Shown here piece after piece: positions 15,468-22,904 of a stretch of DNA of 36,795 nt. Made by a program: the position numbers and the translations under genes. Origin of the DNA: Oscillospiraceae bacterium (GTDB lineage Bacteria > Bacillota > Clostridia > UBA1381). The DNA lies in NCBI GenBank assembly GCA_022509025.1, contig JAFLUB010000028.1:1-36795 (forward strand), in the 5' to 3' direction. Numbering within the stretch: the first letter of the stretch is position 1; each line of letters opens with the position of its first letter. The notes beneath the pieces were generated by a model, which made no database searches, was not told where the DNA came from, and saw only the letters and a list, made by a program, of their open reading frames with translations.

Positions 15468-16475
15468 TTATTCCGCCACACGGTTTACCCATACAGGTTC
15501 TGTGTCAATAATCAAATCGTTACCGGAGTATACTTTAGATACAAAGCCGGAGTTTTCGCTCATTTCGTCAAGCTTTAATGTGGTCTTATATCCCATTGCA
15601 GTATCGTACAGATTTGTAAGAGCGAATTCACCCTCGCCGCCGTTCAGAGAGCGGAATGTGAGTCTCAGGACACTGCCGTCTGTTCTTGCCGCTGCCGCTG
15701 AATCTGTGGTAACGAAAACAGCCAAAAGACTATCATCATAAGTTTTGGTATTTACCGCGTTTGCGACACTGTTAACAGGTATGTCACCGTCTACAAGAGA
15801 ACCCTCAACAAATTCAAAATTCTCCTTGTTGTATTTTACCATTGCGGTTACAGCAGCGACATACGAATTCGTAGGAATGTTATTTGCGCTTATGTAAACA
15901 TCTACTGTTTCCCCTTCAGCTATTGTATCGGCGACTGTCGAAAGTGAATAGCCGGGGATTCCTGTGGCATTCATCGGGATATCGTTTGTGGTGATTGAAA
16001 TCGTATATTCAGCTCCGTCCCACTGTACGTCTGCATTGAGAGCTTCGCTTATTGCGCGCAGAGGAATCATTGTTCTGTCCGCAATAATCTGAGGAGGAAC
16101 GTCAAGATTTATGAGAGTTTCGGGAATGTCCAAGTCGTCTGATATGAGAAACGAATCAAGCATATTGCTCATATCATAAACTCTCATTGTGCTGTCATCA
16201 ATAGCAAGTTTTATAACAGTGTTATGGTCTTTGCTTGCGACTTCAACCGTTCTTGTTTCTTCGTACCACTCAACGTTAGCGCCCATAGCCTCGAAAACGC
16301 CTCTTGCCGGAACGACCGTGTAACCCTCGCCGAGAATGACCGGTTCCTGGTCTGCGAACATAATTTTTACAGAGTTAACAAACACCTCCGGTGCTTTGTT
16401 TTCTGCCATGGCTGCTGTGCCTGATGCTGAAACTACAGCTGCCGCAGCAACGATGCTTATTAGCTTTTTCTTCAT
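15468..16475 (-). CDS. secreted protein with stalk (copper amine oxidase N-like) and cohesin-like domains
   Basis: A 335-residue exported protein. The signal peptide covers MKKKLISIVAAAAVVSASG to AMAEN. Residues about 30-165 are one stalk domain of the Cu_amine_oxidN1 type, with the signatures VILGEGYTVVPARGVFEAMG and DRTMIPLRAISEALNADVQW. Residues about 175-320 look like a cohesin-type beta-sandwich (TVDVYISANNIP, then VTAMVKYNKENFEFVEGSL, and DGSVLRLTFRSL). No sortase or SLH anchor is seen. It probably acts at the cell surface; cohesin-like folds bind protein partners, but dockerin binding is not shown. Leader copy 3 ends directly at its ATG. It is divergent from cdaA. Confidence 0.8.
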   Translation of the reverse strand: MKKKLISIVAAAAVVSASGTAAMAENKAPEVFVNSVKIMFADQEPVILGEGYTVVPARGVFEAMGANVEWYEETRTVEVASKDHNTVIKLAIDDSTMRVYDMSNMLDSFLISDDLDIPETLINLDVPPQIIADRTMIPLRAISEALNADVQWDGAEYTISITTNDIPMNATGIPGYSLSTVADTIAEGETVDVYISANNIPTNSYVAAVTAMVKYNKENFEFVEGSLVDGDIPVNSVANAVNTKTYDDSLLAVFVTTDSAAAARTDGSVLRLTFRSLNGGEGEFALTNLYDTAMGYKTTLKLDEMSENSGFVSKVYSGNDLIIDTEPVWVNRVAE

Positions 16476-16641
16476 AAATATCCATAGCCTTTCTGCCCAC
16501 CAATAGTAATGAAAATCTTAACGCGCTTGTCGTGGGCAGACAAGGCGTTAAATGGATATTTTGCCCATGCGCCTGTTTTCGAAGCTTGCGAGAAAAAACG
16601 CAAGGGCAATTAAATCTGATAACGTGATTTTTCGCGTTATC
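16476..16641 (-). promoter_or_regulatory. repeated leader RNA element, copy 3 (stalk-type gene)
   Basis: Same order of parts as copy 2, on the minus strand: palindromic hairpin 16641-16618 (10 pairs, one G-U); hairpin closed by TTGCCC/GGGCAA (16609-16561); outer stem AAATATCCAT/ATGGATATTT (16561-16552 with 16485-16476); inner hairpin TTAACGC/GCGTTAA (16551-16545 with 16524-16518) and CTTGTC/GACAAG; loop GCCCAC (16537-16532) complementary to GTGGGC (16500-16495); then AGAAAGGCTATGG. The upper stem has G-C where copy 2 has A-T, a compensated change. The element ends at the base before the ATG. Confidence 0.75.
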
Positions 16642-16795
16642 ACCATAGTATTTTTAATCAACGTAACATCATTGTAACATAAAAATCTGAAATATACAAT
16701 AAAAAAATAAAATTTTATATAGCATTGGCAAAGAAAATGTAGTATAATAATAGAAACATGTACAACTTCTCAAAAATACAGAAAGGAAACGGGAT
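16642..16795. other. intergenic region between divergent stalk gene and cdaA
   Basis: AT-rich DNA holding the promoters of both genes. For cdaA a TATAAT-like box is seen near 16743-16748 but without a convincing -35 box; for the minus-strand gene no clear promoter was placed. GAAAGGAAACGGG supplies the cdaA ribosome site. Confidence 0.4.
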
Positions 16796-17638
16796 ATGAG
16801 CGCATTTTATGACTATGTAGTAAAATATATTCAGCTGCTCAGAATAAGCGATTTTATAGACGTTATCATAGTGGCGATTATATTATATTATCTTATAAAT
16901 CTGATACGGGAAACAAGAGCGATGCAGCTTGTAAAGGGTATTATACTTCTGTTTGTGGTATTCTTTATAAGCCAGTGGTTAAATCTGAACGCTCTTAATT
17001 ACATACTCGGCGGAGCAATGCAGATAGGAGCATTTGCAGTTATCGTCATCTTCCAGCCGGAGCTTCGGAATCTTCTTGAAAGAGTCGGACGAATTAATGT
17101 CGGAAATTTCATTGACCTTGCCGCGGACACGGCAGACGAAGCTGCAAGCCGCGTCATTGACTCAATATCAACCGCCGCGGCGAATATGGCGGAGAGTAAA
17201 ACGGGAGCGCTCATTGTTGTTGAGCGTTCGACAAGACTGGGTGAATTTATAAGCACGGGAACCATGCTTGATGCGAATGTATCAAGCGGACTGTTGGAAA
17301 ATATATTTGTTCCCAATACTCCTCTCCATGACGGCGCGGTTATAATCAGGAATAATAAAATCGTAACTGCGGGATGTCTTCTGCCGCTTACCGCCAACAA
17401 CAATCTTTCGAGGGATTTGGGAACGCGACACAGAGCTGCAATAGGTCTGAGCGAGGTGACTGATGCGGCGGTAATAGTAGTCAGCGAGGAAACAGGGAAA
17501 ATATCAATAGCCTTAAACGGTTCACTGACTCGTAATCTGTCAAAGGAATCTCTCTCAAAGGCGCTCAGGAAAATAATCAGTCAGCGCACAGAGGCACCGC
17601 ACAAGATAGATAAATTCATTTTCTGGAGGTCAAAATGA
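16796..17638 (+). CDS. cdaA: diadenylate cyclase CdaA
   Basis: A 280-residue membrane enzyme that makes c-di-AMP from two ATP. Three N-terminal helices (about 22-38, 45-62, 74-87) are followed by the DAC domain with catalytic DGA (179-181, in PLHDGAVII) and RHR (211-213, in GTRHRAAIG). The product controls potassium and osmolyte uptake and wall homeostasis in Bacillota. AGAAAGGAAACGGG precedes the ATG. cdaR overlaps its end by four bases (ATGA), so the two are translationally coupled. The usual third gene, glmM, is absent; hslO follows instead. Confidence 0.95.
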   Translation: MSAFYDYVVKYIQLLRISDFIDVIIVAIILYYLINLIRETRAMQLVKGIILLFVVFFISQWLNLNALNYILGGAMQIGAFAVIVIFQPELRNLLERVGRINVGNFIDLAADTADEAASRVIDSISTAAANMAESKTGALIVVERSTRLGEFISTGTMLDANVSSGLLENIFVPNTPLHDGAVIIRNNKIVTAGCLLPLTANNNLSRDLGTRHRAAIGLSEVTDAAVIVVSEETGKISIALNGSLTRNLSKESLSKALRKIISQRTEAPHKIDKFIFWRSK

Positions 17639-18825
17639 TAAAAAGCAAATCAAATAACAGACCGCATGCAAAAAAATTAAAGACAATAGCGCTGTCGATT
17701 TTTCTGGCGGTGGTTGTCTGGTTCATGGTGATGTCGCTTACCGACCCGGATATTACGACTACCATATCAAATCTTCCGGTAAGATTCACCGGAGAAAGCG
17801 CGCTTCGGGAGAAAGCCCTTGCTGTAACCGGCAGAAGCTCTATTCCGCCATTGTCTATAGTCATCACGGGAAAAAGAAGTGATCTTATGAGCAATATAGA
17901 CGGAATATACGTGCAGGTTGATTTAAGTGAAATAAACGCCGAAGGCGAGTATAACATGGAGGGGACTGTATCTGTACCGGGTAATCGTATAAAGGTGGAA
18001 AAGGAAAAGTACGGCGATATTCCGGTGAAGATAGAGCCGCTTGCGGCAAAGGAAATAGCTGTTTCAATAAAGCAAAGCGGCAGTTTAAAGGATAAGCTTG
18101 TTGAATCGGTTGTGACAAGCCCGAAAATTACGATTATGGGCGCGGAGAGCGAAATAGATAAGGTAAGCGGAGCAGTGGCGACCGTTGACATATCAGAAAT
18201 GGACACCGATAATGTAATCGAAGCGCCGTATTTACTGACTGACGAGAGCGGAGCGTTGATAAATGAGAATGAAACTTTAGAAAGCGCTCGTTCAAATGTG
18301 GAGATTACAAATACGATTTATGATACGGCGACTCTTCCTGTCAGGATAGAACTTTCAGAAGAGCTTCGTGGAGCTTATATATTAAAGGCAAATTCTTCAA
18401 CCGTAACACCTGCGACAGTTACGGTGGGGGTAAAAGAAGGCGTAAGCGTCGAAAGCGTTGCGGCGCGTATTAATAAACCGGACGTCGGTGATGGTGATGA
18501 ATATGCGCTTGTTGCCGTGCCCGGAGTATATATACCGCCGGAAAACCGAATGGTAAAGGCAAAGGCGGATATCGCGAGAAAGGAATCTATACAGCTGGAA
18601 CTTCCGGTTCGCTTGGATAATGTTCCCGATGGACTTAGTGCTTCGGCTGAAGGAAATGTCGTAATCATTGTATCGGGCGAGGCGGGTATGGTCAATAATG
18701 AAACTGTGACGGCATCTGTGGATTTGGCGGGACTGTCAAAAGGAACACACACGCTTCCCGTAGTGATTTCGGGAGAAAATGTGAGCGCCGAAGGATACTA
18801 TACAGTTAATGTTAACATAGAATAA
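17635..18825 (+). CDS. cdaR: CdaA regulatory protein CdaR (YbbR domains)
   Basis: A 396-residue protein with a short basic cytoplasmic N-terminus, one membrane helix (about 14-35, ALSIFLAVVVWFMVM), and an extracellular part made of about four YbbR repeats (roughly 45-120, 125-210, 215-300, 305-395). Each repeat ends with the family's VTVxV or VxVxIE-type strand. CdaR binds CdaA through the membrane and adjusts c-di-AMP synthesis. The start overlaps the cdaA stop by four bases; GGAGG lies 5 bases before it. Length fits the family. Confidence 0.93.
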   Translation: MIKSKSNNRPHAKKLKTIALSIFLAVVVWFMVMSLTDPDITTTISNLPVRFTGESALREKALAVTGRSSIPPLSIVITGKRSDLMSNIDGIYVQVDLSEINAEGEYNMEGTVSVPGNRIKVEKEKYGDIPVKIEPLAAKEIAVSIKQSGSLKDKLVESVVTSPKITIMGAESEIDKVSGAVATVDISEMDTDNVIEAPYLLTDESGALINENETLESARSNVEITNTIYDTATLPVRIELSEELRGAYILKANSSTVTPATVTVGVKEGVSVESVAARINKPDVGDGDEYALVAVPGVYIPPENRMVKAKADIARKESIQLELPVRLDNVPDGLSASAEGNVVIIVSGEAGMVNNETVTASVDLAGLSKGTHTLPVVISGENVSAEGYYTVNVNIE

Positions 18826-18875
18826 ACGACTTTCTCTCAAACTTAGATTTTGTGAAAGGATTAAACGGTGATAAA

Positions 18876-19763
18876 ATGAGTGATAAATTAGTCAGAGGAA
18901 ACAGCATGGACGGCGCAATAAGAGTGTTTGCGGCGGTGACTACGGATCTTGTGAACGAAGCGCACAGAATCCACGGGACATATCCCGTTGCGACAGCGGC
19001 GCTCGGAAGACTTCTTACAGGCGCTGCCATTATGGGCGCGGCAGGACTCAAGAGCGAAACGGACAGCATAACGCTTCAGATAAAGGGCGAAGGCGAAATA
19101 AAGGACCTTGTTGCAGTTTCTGATTGTATGAGCCATGTGCGCGGGTATATCTCGAATCCGTATATCGACAGACCGCTAAATAAAAACGGCAAGCTCGATG
19201 TTGGCGGCGCGATTGGCGGAGGATACCTGAGTGTAGCGCGTGATCTGGGGCTCAAGGAGCCGTATATAGGGCAAATACCGCTCACAACAGGAGAAATTGC
19301 GGAGGATTTGACATATTATTTTGCCAAAAGTGAGCAAATCCCGACTTCCATTGCTCTCGGCGTGCTTGTGGATACAGACAACAGTGTAATAGCGGCCGGA
19401 GGATTTATGGTGCAGCTTATGCCTGAAGCAACTGAGGAGATGGCGGAAAGCTTAGAGGAAATACTGAGAGCCGCGCCTCCTGTCACATCTATGATTCAGG
19501 AGGGAATGACTGCGGAGGATATACTTTTCCGCGTCACAGAAGGATTCCCTATGTTATGTGAGAATAAATCCATTACTCCCGAATACAGATGCACCTGCTC
19601 CAAGGAAAGAATGGAAAGAGCGCTTGTATCTATCGGCAAGGAGGAATTGCAGGGTATTATAGACGAACAGGGCGAGGCGGAATTAACATGTCGTTTCTGT
19701 GATAACAAGTATCTGTTTAACAAACAGGATCTTCTGGAGCTTTTAGAGCAGGCAAAAGGCTGA
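18876..19763 (+). CDS. hslO: redox-regulated chaperone Hsp33
   Basis: A 295-residue holdase chaperone that is activated when oxidation releases zinc from four cysteines. These are visible near the end as CTCSKERM and CRFCDNKY (CxC and CxxC). The N-terminal core (DKLVRGNSMDGAIRVFAAVT, then RLLTGAAIMGAAGLK) is typical. I start at the ATG at 18876, which has GGTGAT just upstream; a GTG at 18852 is in frame without a ribosome site. It lies 50 bp after cdaR on the same strand. In an anaerobe it would serve protection from oxygen or hypochlorite. Confidence 0.95.
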   Translation: MSDKLVRGNSMDGAIRVFAAVTTDLVNEAHRIHGTYPVATAALGRLLTGAAIMGAAGLKSETDSITLQIKGEGEIKDLVAVSDCMSHVRGYISNPYIDRPLNKNGKLDVGGAIGGGYLSVARDLGLKEPYIGQIPLTTGEIAEDLTYYFAKSEQIPTSIALGVLVDTDNSVIAAGGFMVQLMPEATEEMAESLEEILRAAPPVTSMIQEGMTAEDILFRVTEGFPMLCENKSITPEYRCTCSKERMERALVSIGKEELQGIIDEQGEAELTCRFCDNKYLFNKQDLLELLEQAKG

Positions 19764-19800
19764 AATGCAAGAAAGAATTTAAAATCTTAGCAAAAAATGC

Positions 19801-19829
19801 TTGACAACATGAAATAAAATCTGTATAAT
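19801..19829 (+). promoter_or_regulatory. strong sigma-A promoter of the rpmH operon
   Basis: Consensus TTGACA (19801-19806) and TATAAT (19824-19829) with 17-bp spacer. Confidence 0.92.
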
Positions 19830-19841
19830 AGATGAGGTGTC

Positions 19842-19861
19842 TAACGTGATAAATCACGTTA
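19842..19861 (+). promoter_or_regulatory. palindrome in the rpmH leader
   Basis: TAACGTGAT (19842-19850) and ATCACGTTA (19853-19861) around AA, 12 bases after the -10 box. The core GTGATAAATCAC is identical to the first hairpin of leader copy 2 and nearly that of copy 3. It could be an RNA hairpin or a Crp/Fnr-like operator (TGTGA-type half sites); sequence alone does not decide. Confidence 0.55.
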
Positions 19862-19928
19862 TAAAAATTTAAATAGTATTCAAGACGGTCAATCGGGACC
19901 GGAGATAAGCAGAGGAGGTGCTGTAACA

Positions 19929-20063
19929 ATGAAAATGACTTTTCAGCCGAAAAAGCGTCAGAGAGCTAAGGAACACGGCTTCAGAAAGAGAATGTCTACA
20001 AAATCAGGTAGAAAGATTTTATCACGCAGAAGACAGAGAGGCAGAAAGAAGCTGTCTGCATAA
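19929..20063 (+). CDS. rpmH: 50S ribosomal protein bL34
   Basis: A 44-residue protein beginning [18 protein letters not shown], then [20 protein letters not shown], ending GRKKLSA: a complete, very basic bL34. AGGAGGTG precedes the ATG by 8 bases. It opens the conserved rpmH-rnpA-yidD-yidC-jag order found near oriC in Bacillota; dnaA is not upstream here (hslO is), so the origin region has been rearranged or the block moved. It has its own consensus promoter and a palindromic leader, and is followed by a terminator-like hairpin before rnpA. Confidence 0.97.
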   Translation: MKMTFQPKKRQRAKEHGFRKRMSTKSGRKILSRRRQRGRKKLSA

Positions 20064-20077
20064 TATATGAAAGGCTT

Positions 20078-20120
20078 GGGCAGGAAGTGAGGAGGAAATC
20101 TTTGCTTGCTGTCCTTTTTT
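20078..20120 (+). terminator. terminator/attenuator between rpmH and rnpA
   Basis: GGGCAGGAAG (20078-20087) pairs with CTTGCTGTCC (20105-20114) with one mismatch, followed by six T. It should lower transcription into rnpA relative to rpmH, as needed for a ribosomal protein versus an RNase subunit. Confidence 0.75.
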
Positions 20121-20143
20121 CTATAGTATGATGAGGTTTCAGA

Positions 20144-20476
20144 ATGAAAAACACTCAGAGTTTAAAGCTCAATAAGGATTTCAGGCGCGTATATAAAAGC
20201 GACAGTTTCGTTGGCGGATATACGGTTGTATATGTTAAAAGAAACAGATATCCGTTCAACAGACTCGGACTCACAGCCGGTAAGACTATTGGAAAGGCGG
20301 TAGTAAGAAACCGCTTAAAACGTCTTATGCGTGAAAGCTACCGGCTAATGGAGGATGATATAAAAAGCGGGTACGATTTTATAATAGTCGCGCGTGGAAG
20401 AGCGGTAGGGAAAACGCTCGATCAGATAAGGAAAGACATAGATTACGCTATGACAAAACTGGAATTGAAGCGTTAA
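20144..20476 (+). CDS. rnpA: ribonuclease P protein component
   Basis: A 110-residue protein that binds the catalytic RNA of RNase P and aids 5' maturation of tRNAs. The signature KAVVRNRLKRLMRESYR (about 51-67) and the N-terminal LNKDFRRVYKSD are present, and the length is normal. No strong ribosome site is visible (TGAGGTTTCAG before the ATG). yidD follows after 43 bp. Confidence 0.96.
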   Translation: MKNTQSLKLNKDFRRVYKSDSFVGGYTVVYVKRNRYPFNRLGLTAGKTIGKAVVRNRLKRLMRESYRLMEDDIKSGYDFIIVARGRAVGKTLDQIRKDIDYAMTKLELKR

Positions 20477-20519
20477 TCTGACAGTTTCCGCACAGTTATT
20501 TATATAATAAGGAAATAAA

Positions 20520-20762
20520 ATGAAAAAAATTCTAATCGCAATGATTGATTTTTACAGACACCACATTTCACCGTATAAGGGAGGAAGCTGCTGCCGCTTT
20601 GTTCCGACCTGTTCACAGTACGCAAGAGAGGCGATTCTGAAATACGGTGCCCTGTACGGGACATACCTTGCAATAAGACGGCTACTCAGATGCCACCCTC
20701 TGCATGAGGGAGGATATGACCCTGTACCGGACAAATATAAAGGCAGCGGAGAGGAACAGTAA
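20520..20762 (+). CDS. yidD: membrane protein insertion efficiency factor YidD
   Basis: An 80-residue protein with the family hallmark [20 protein letters not shown], followed by [11 protein letters not shown] and [18 protein letters not shown]. It lies at the inner face of the membrane and assists YidC-dependent insertion. AAGGAAATAAA precedes the ATG; yidC follows after 5 bp. Confidence 0.96.
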   Translation: MKKILIAMIDFYRHHISPYKGGSCCRFVPTCSQYAREAILKYGALYGTYLAIRRLLRCHPLHEGGYDPVPDKYKGSGEEQ

Positions 20763-20767
20763 GACGT

Positions 20768-21769
20768 ATGTTTAAGTATCTTATAACCATGCCGATGGGC
20801 TTTATCATAGAGCAAATCTATAATCTTGTAGCAAACTACGGTATTGCGATAATAATATTCACGGTTATTATCAAGATGATATTGATTCCGCTTAATATAA
20901 AGTCGCAGAAGGCTATGAAAAAACAGCAGAAGATACAGCCTGTTATTGCGGAGCTTCAGCAGAAGTATGCTAACGACCAGGAAAAGCTTCAGCGTGAAAT
21001 GATGAAGATTTATAAGGATAATAACATAAGCATGATGGGGGGCTGTCTCCCGATGCTTATCCAGTTCCCTATTCTTATCGGTCTGTATCAGGTTATCCAG
21101 AAGCCTTTGACGTATCTGCTCCATGTTAACTGGGGAGATTTGGAGGATATGGCAAATCCGCTTGTAACTGAGGTGTTGAGACTTCGTGACGGAATGATAA
21201 ATCTCGGCTACAATCTTGGAAACTACGCTCAGGCAAACGCGAATATGATTGTTAAGTCAGCTCAGATTCAGCTTTCAAAATGGGCTGAAACTATAGGCGC
21301 AAGCGGAAGCGCGCTTGAAGGTGTTACAGGCGGAACACATCCGTGGATAATAAATTTTAATTTCTTCGGAATGGATCTTTCAAATGCTCCGTCAGCGGCA
21401 TTTTCGAGAATTATGGCGCTTGATTTTTCACAGTGGAGTATTATTGCACTGCTTATAATTCCGATTCTGGCGATTACTGCAACTGTAGTTTCACAGAAGC
21501 TTATGCAGGCTCAGTCGGGACAGAATAAGTCATCAGGAAATGATCAGGCTGCTCAGATGACAAAATCAATGAACTTTATGATGCCTGTCATGACAGGATT
21601 TTTCACACTCACTTTGCCGGCAGGTCTCGGACTTTACTGGATAATCAGCTCAGTAGTACAGATTGCACAGCAGCTGGCGTTAAATTATTATTTTGAAAAG
21701 AAAGGGGAAGATGTCGTTGTCACAATTCCTGAAAAAAAACAAATACACGGAAAAAAGCGGAAAAAATAA
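20768..21769 (+). CDS. yidC: membrane protein insertase YidC/OxaA
   Basis: A 333-residue YidC of the Gram-positive type. The hydrophobic groove helices are at about 20-45 (YGIAIIIFTVIIKMILIPL), 95-118, 220-240 and 270-300. The cytoplasmic hairpin KAMKKQQKIQPVIAELQQKY and the motif GGCLPMLIQFPILIGLYQ are characteristic. It lacks a lipobox signal of the Bacillus SpoIIIJ type, as in many Clostridia. The C-terminal tail is basic (KKQIHGKKRKK). Its end overlaps jag by 59 bases in another frame. Confidence 0.96.
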   Translation: MFKYLITMPMGFIIEQIYNLVANYGIAIIIFTVIIKMILIPLNIKSQKAMKKQQKIQPVIAELQQKYANDQEKLQREMMKIYKDNNISMMGGCLPMLIQFPILIGLYQVIQKPLTYLLHVNWGDLEDMANPLVTEVLRLRDGMINLGYNLGNYAQANANMIVKSAQIQLSKWAETIGASGSALEGVTGGTHPWIINFNFFGMDLSNAPSAAFSRIMALDFSQWSIIALLIIPILAITATVVSQKLMQAQSGQNKSSGNDQAAQMTKSMNFMMPVMTGFFTLTLPAGLGLYWIISSVVQIAQQLALNYYFEKKGEDVVVTIPEKKQIHGKKRKK

Positions 21770-22643
21770 GGAAGCTGCAATAGAAGCAGCTTTAAAAGAG
21801 CTTAATGTATCGCGCGAAGAGGTTGAAATTGAAGTTCTCGATGAAGGCTCAAAGGGATTTTTAGGTATAGGCGCAAGAGACGCACGCGTTAAAGTGACTT
21901 TAAAGAATGATACAGTAAGCGATGCTGTAGGCGAAACTACAGAAGATAAAAAGCCGCGTCCGGTGGTTAAGTCAGAAAGAGTTAAAAAACAGCCGTCCCA
22001 AAACGGTATAGAAGAGGATGCGAAAAAGTTCCTCGCTGATATATTTGAAGCTATGAATCTCGGAGTTGATATTGATGTAACATTAGACGAGCAGTCATTG
22101 ACGATTAATCTCTCGGGTGAGAACATGGGTATAATTATAGGTAAAAGAGGAGATACCCTTGACAGCCTGCAATATCTGACGTCACTTGTTGTTAATCAGC
22201 GTTCACAGGATTATATCAAGGTTTCAATTGATACGGAAAATTATCGTGAAAAGCGTTCAGACACACTTCTGGCTCTTTCAAAACGTCTTGAGGAAAAGGT
22301 TACGAGAACAGGAAAGAAATTCACTCTTGAGCCGATGAATCCGTATGAAAGACGTATAATCCATTCCAATCTTCAGAACAGCGAAACGGTAACAACGTAT
22401 TCTATAGGTCAGGAGCCATATAGAAAGGTTGTAATTGCGCCGAAGAACGCAAAGTACAAGAAGGACGGTTATAGAAAGAGAAATCAAAGATCGCCGAGAA
22501 AGGAAAAAACCGACGAGGAAAAGCTCGAACCGGGTTACGCAACAACGTACAAAGCGGATTTCAAGCCTCAGCAGCATAAAGCTGAATATAAGAATTTTGA
22601 GGATTATCTTGCAGCTCACCAGAGCGACGATACTGAAGAATAA
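21711..22643 (+). CDS. jag: RNA-binding protein Jag/KhpB
   Basis: About 310 residues in the usual three domains: Jag-N (KNKEAAIEAALKELNVSREE, GFLGIGARDARV, about 18-62), KH-II (about 120-175, with GKRG in MGIIIGKRGDTLDSLQYLTS) and R3H (about 185-245, MNPYERRIIHSNLQ). A basic tail of about 65 residues follows. KhpB forms an RNA chaperone complex with KhpA and affects cell division and elongation. The ATG at 21711, after AAAGGGG, lies inside yidC; an in-frame TTG at 21693 is less likely. A long overlap of this kind implies tight coupling with yidC. Confidence 0.94.
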   Translation: MSLSQFLKKNKYTEKSGKNKEAAIEAALKELNVSREEVEIEVLDEGSKGFLGIGARDARVKVTLKNDTVSDAVGETTEDKKPRPVVKSERVKKQPSQNGIEEDAKKFLADIFEAMNLGVDIDVTLDEQSLTINLSGENMGIIIGKRGDTLDSLQYLTSLVVNQRSQDYIKVSIDTENYREKRSDTLLALSKRLEEKVTRTGKKFTLEPMNPYERRIIHSNLQNSETVTTYSIGQEPYRKVVIAPKNAKYKKDGYRKRNQRSPRKEKTDEEKLEPGYATTYKADFKPQQHKAEYKNFEDYLAAHQSDDTEE

Positions 22644-22758
22644 CGTGAAAAATGAGCGGCGCATATCACCCTTTTTCGGAACCCCATGTATCCACATACA
22701 TCAGCGTTCCTCAAAATGGCAATCTGCTTGCTTCTTTTCCACGTTATAATATGTGCCG
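22640..22758 (+). other. structured region after jag with interleaved complementary arms
   Basis: ATAACGTG (22640-22647) is complementary to CACGTTAT (22740-22747), and CGGCGCATAT (22657-22666) to ATATGTGCCG (22749-22758, one G-U). These two helices cross each other, i.e. would form a pseudoknot or alternate. Inside is hairpin GGAAC/GTTCC (22678-22710) with ATGTA/TACAT, and GCAA/TTGC at 22719-22731. No ORF fits. It may be a 3'-UTR RNA or a small RNA. Confidence 0.45.
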
Positions 22759-22787
22759 TAAGACGGCAAAATGAAGAATAATATGTG

Positions 22788-22830
22788 AAATGAGATGTGT
22801 CAAAACATAAATTTTGATACATCTCATTTT
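22788..22830 (+). terminator. terminator after jag
   Basis: TGAGATGT (22791-22798) pairs with ACATCTCA (22819-22826), extended inward by TCAAAA/TTTTGA; A- and T-runs flank the arms, so it could work in both directions. Confidence 0.85.
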
Positions 22831-22845
22831 AATTATAAAGATAAA

Positions 22846-22874
22846 TTGACAAAGATTGACTGTAGAGGTATAAT
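22846..22874 (+). promoter_or_regulatory. sigma-A promoter of fbp
   Basis: TTGACA (22846-22851) and TATAAT (22869-22874), 17-bp spacer. Confidence 0.9.
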
Positions 22875-22904
22875 TAAAGAAAAAGCATCGCGGAGATGAA
22901 GAAA

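Noticed and set aside
16476-16641. Known c-di-AMP (ydaO) riboswitch next to cdaA
   Set aside because: The conserved ydaO core sequences are not present; the element is on the strand of the divergent gene and matches the other three leaders instead.
20552-21124. 190-residue minus-strand frame across yidD and yidC
   Set aside because: Antisense to two well-recognised genes, composition not protein-like.
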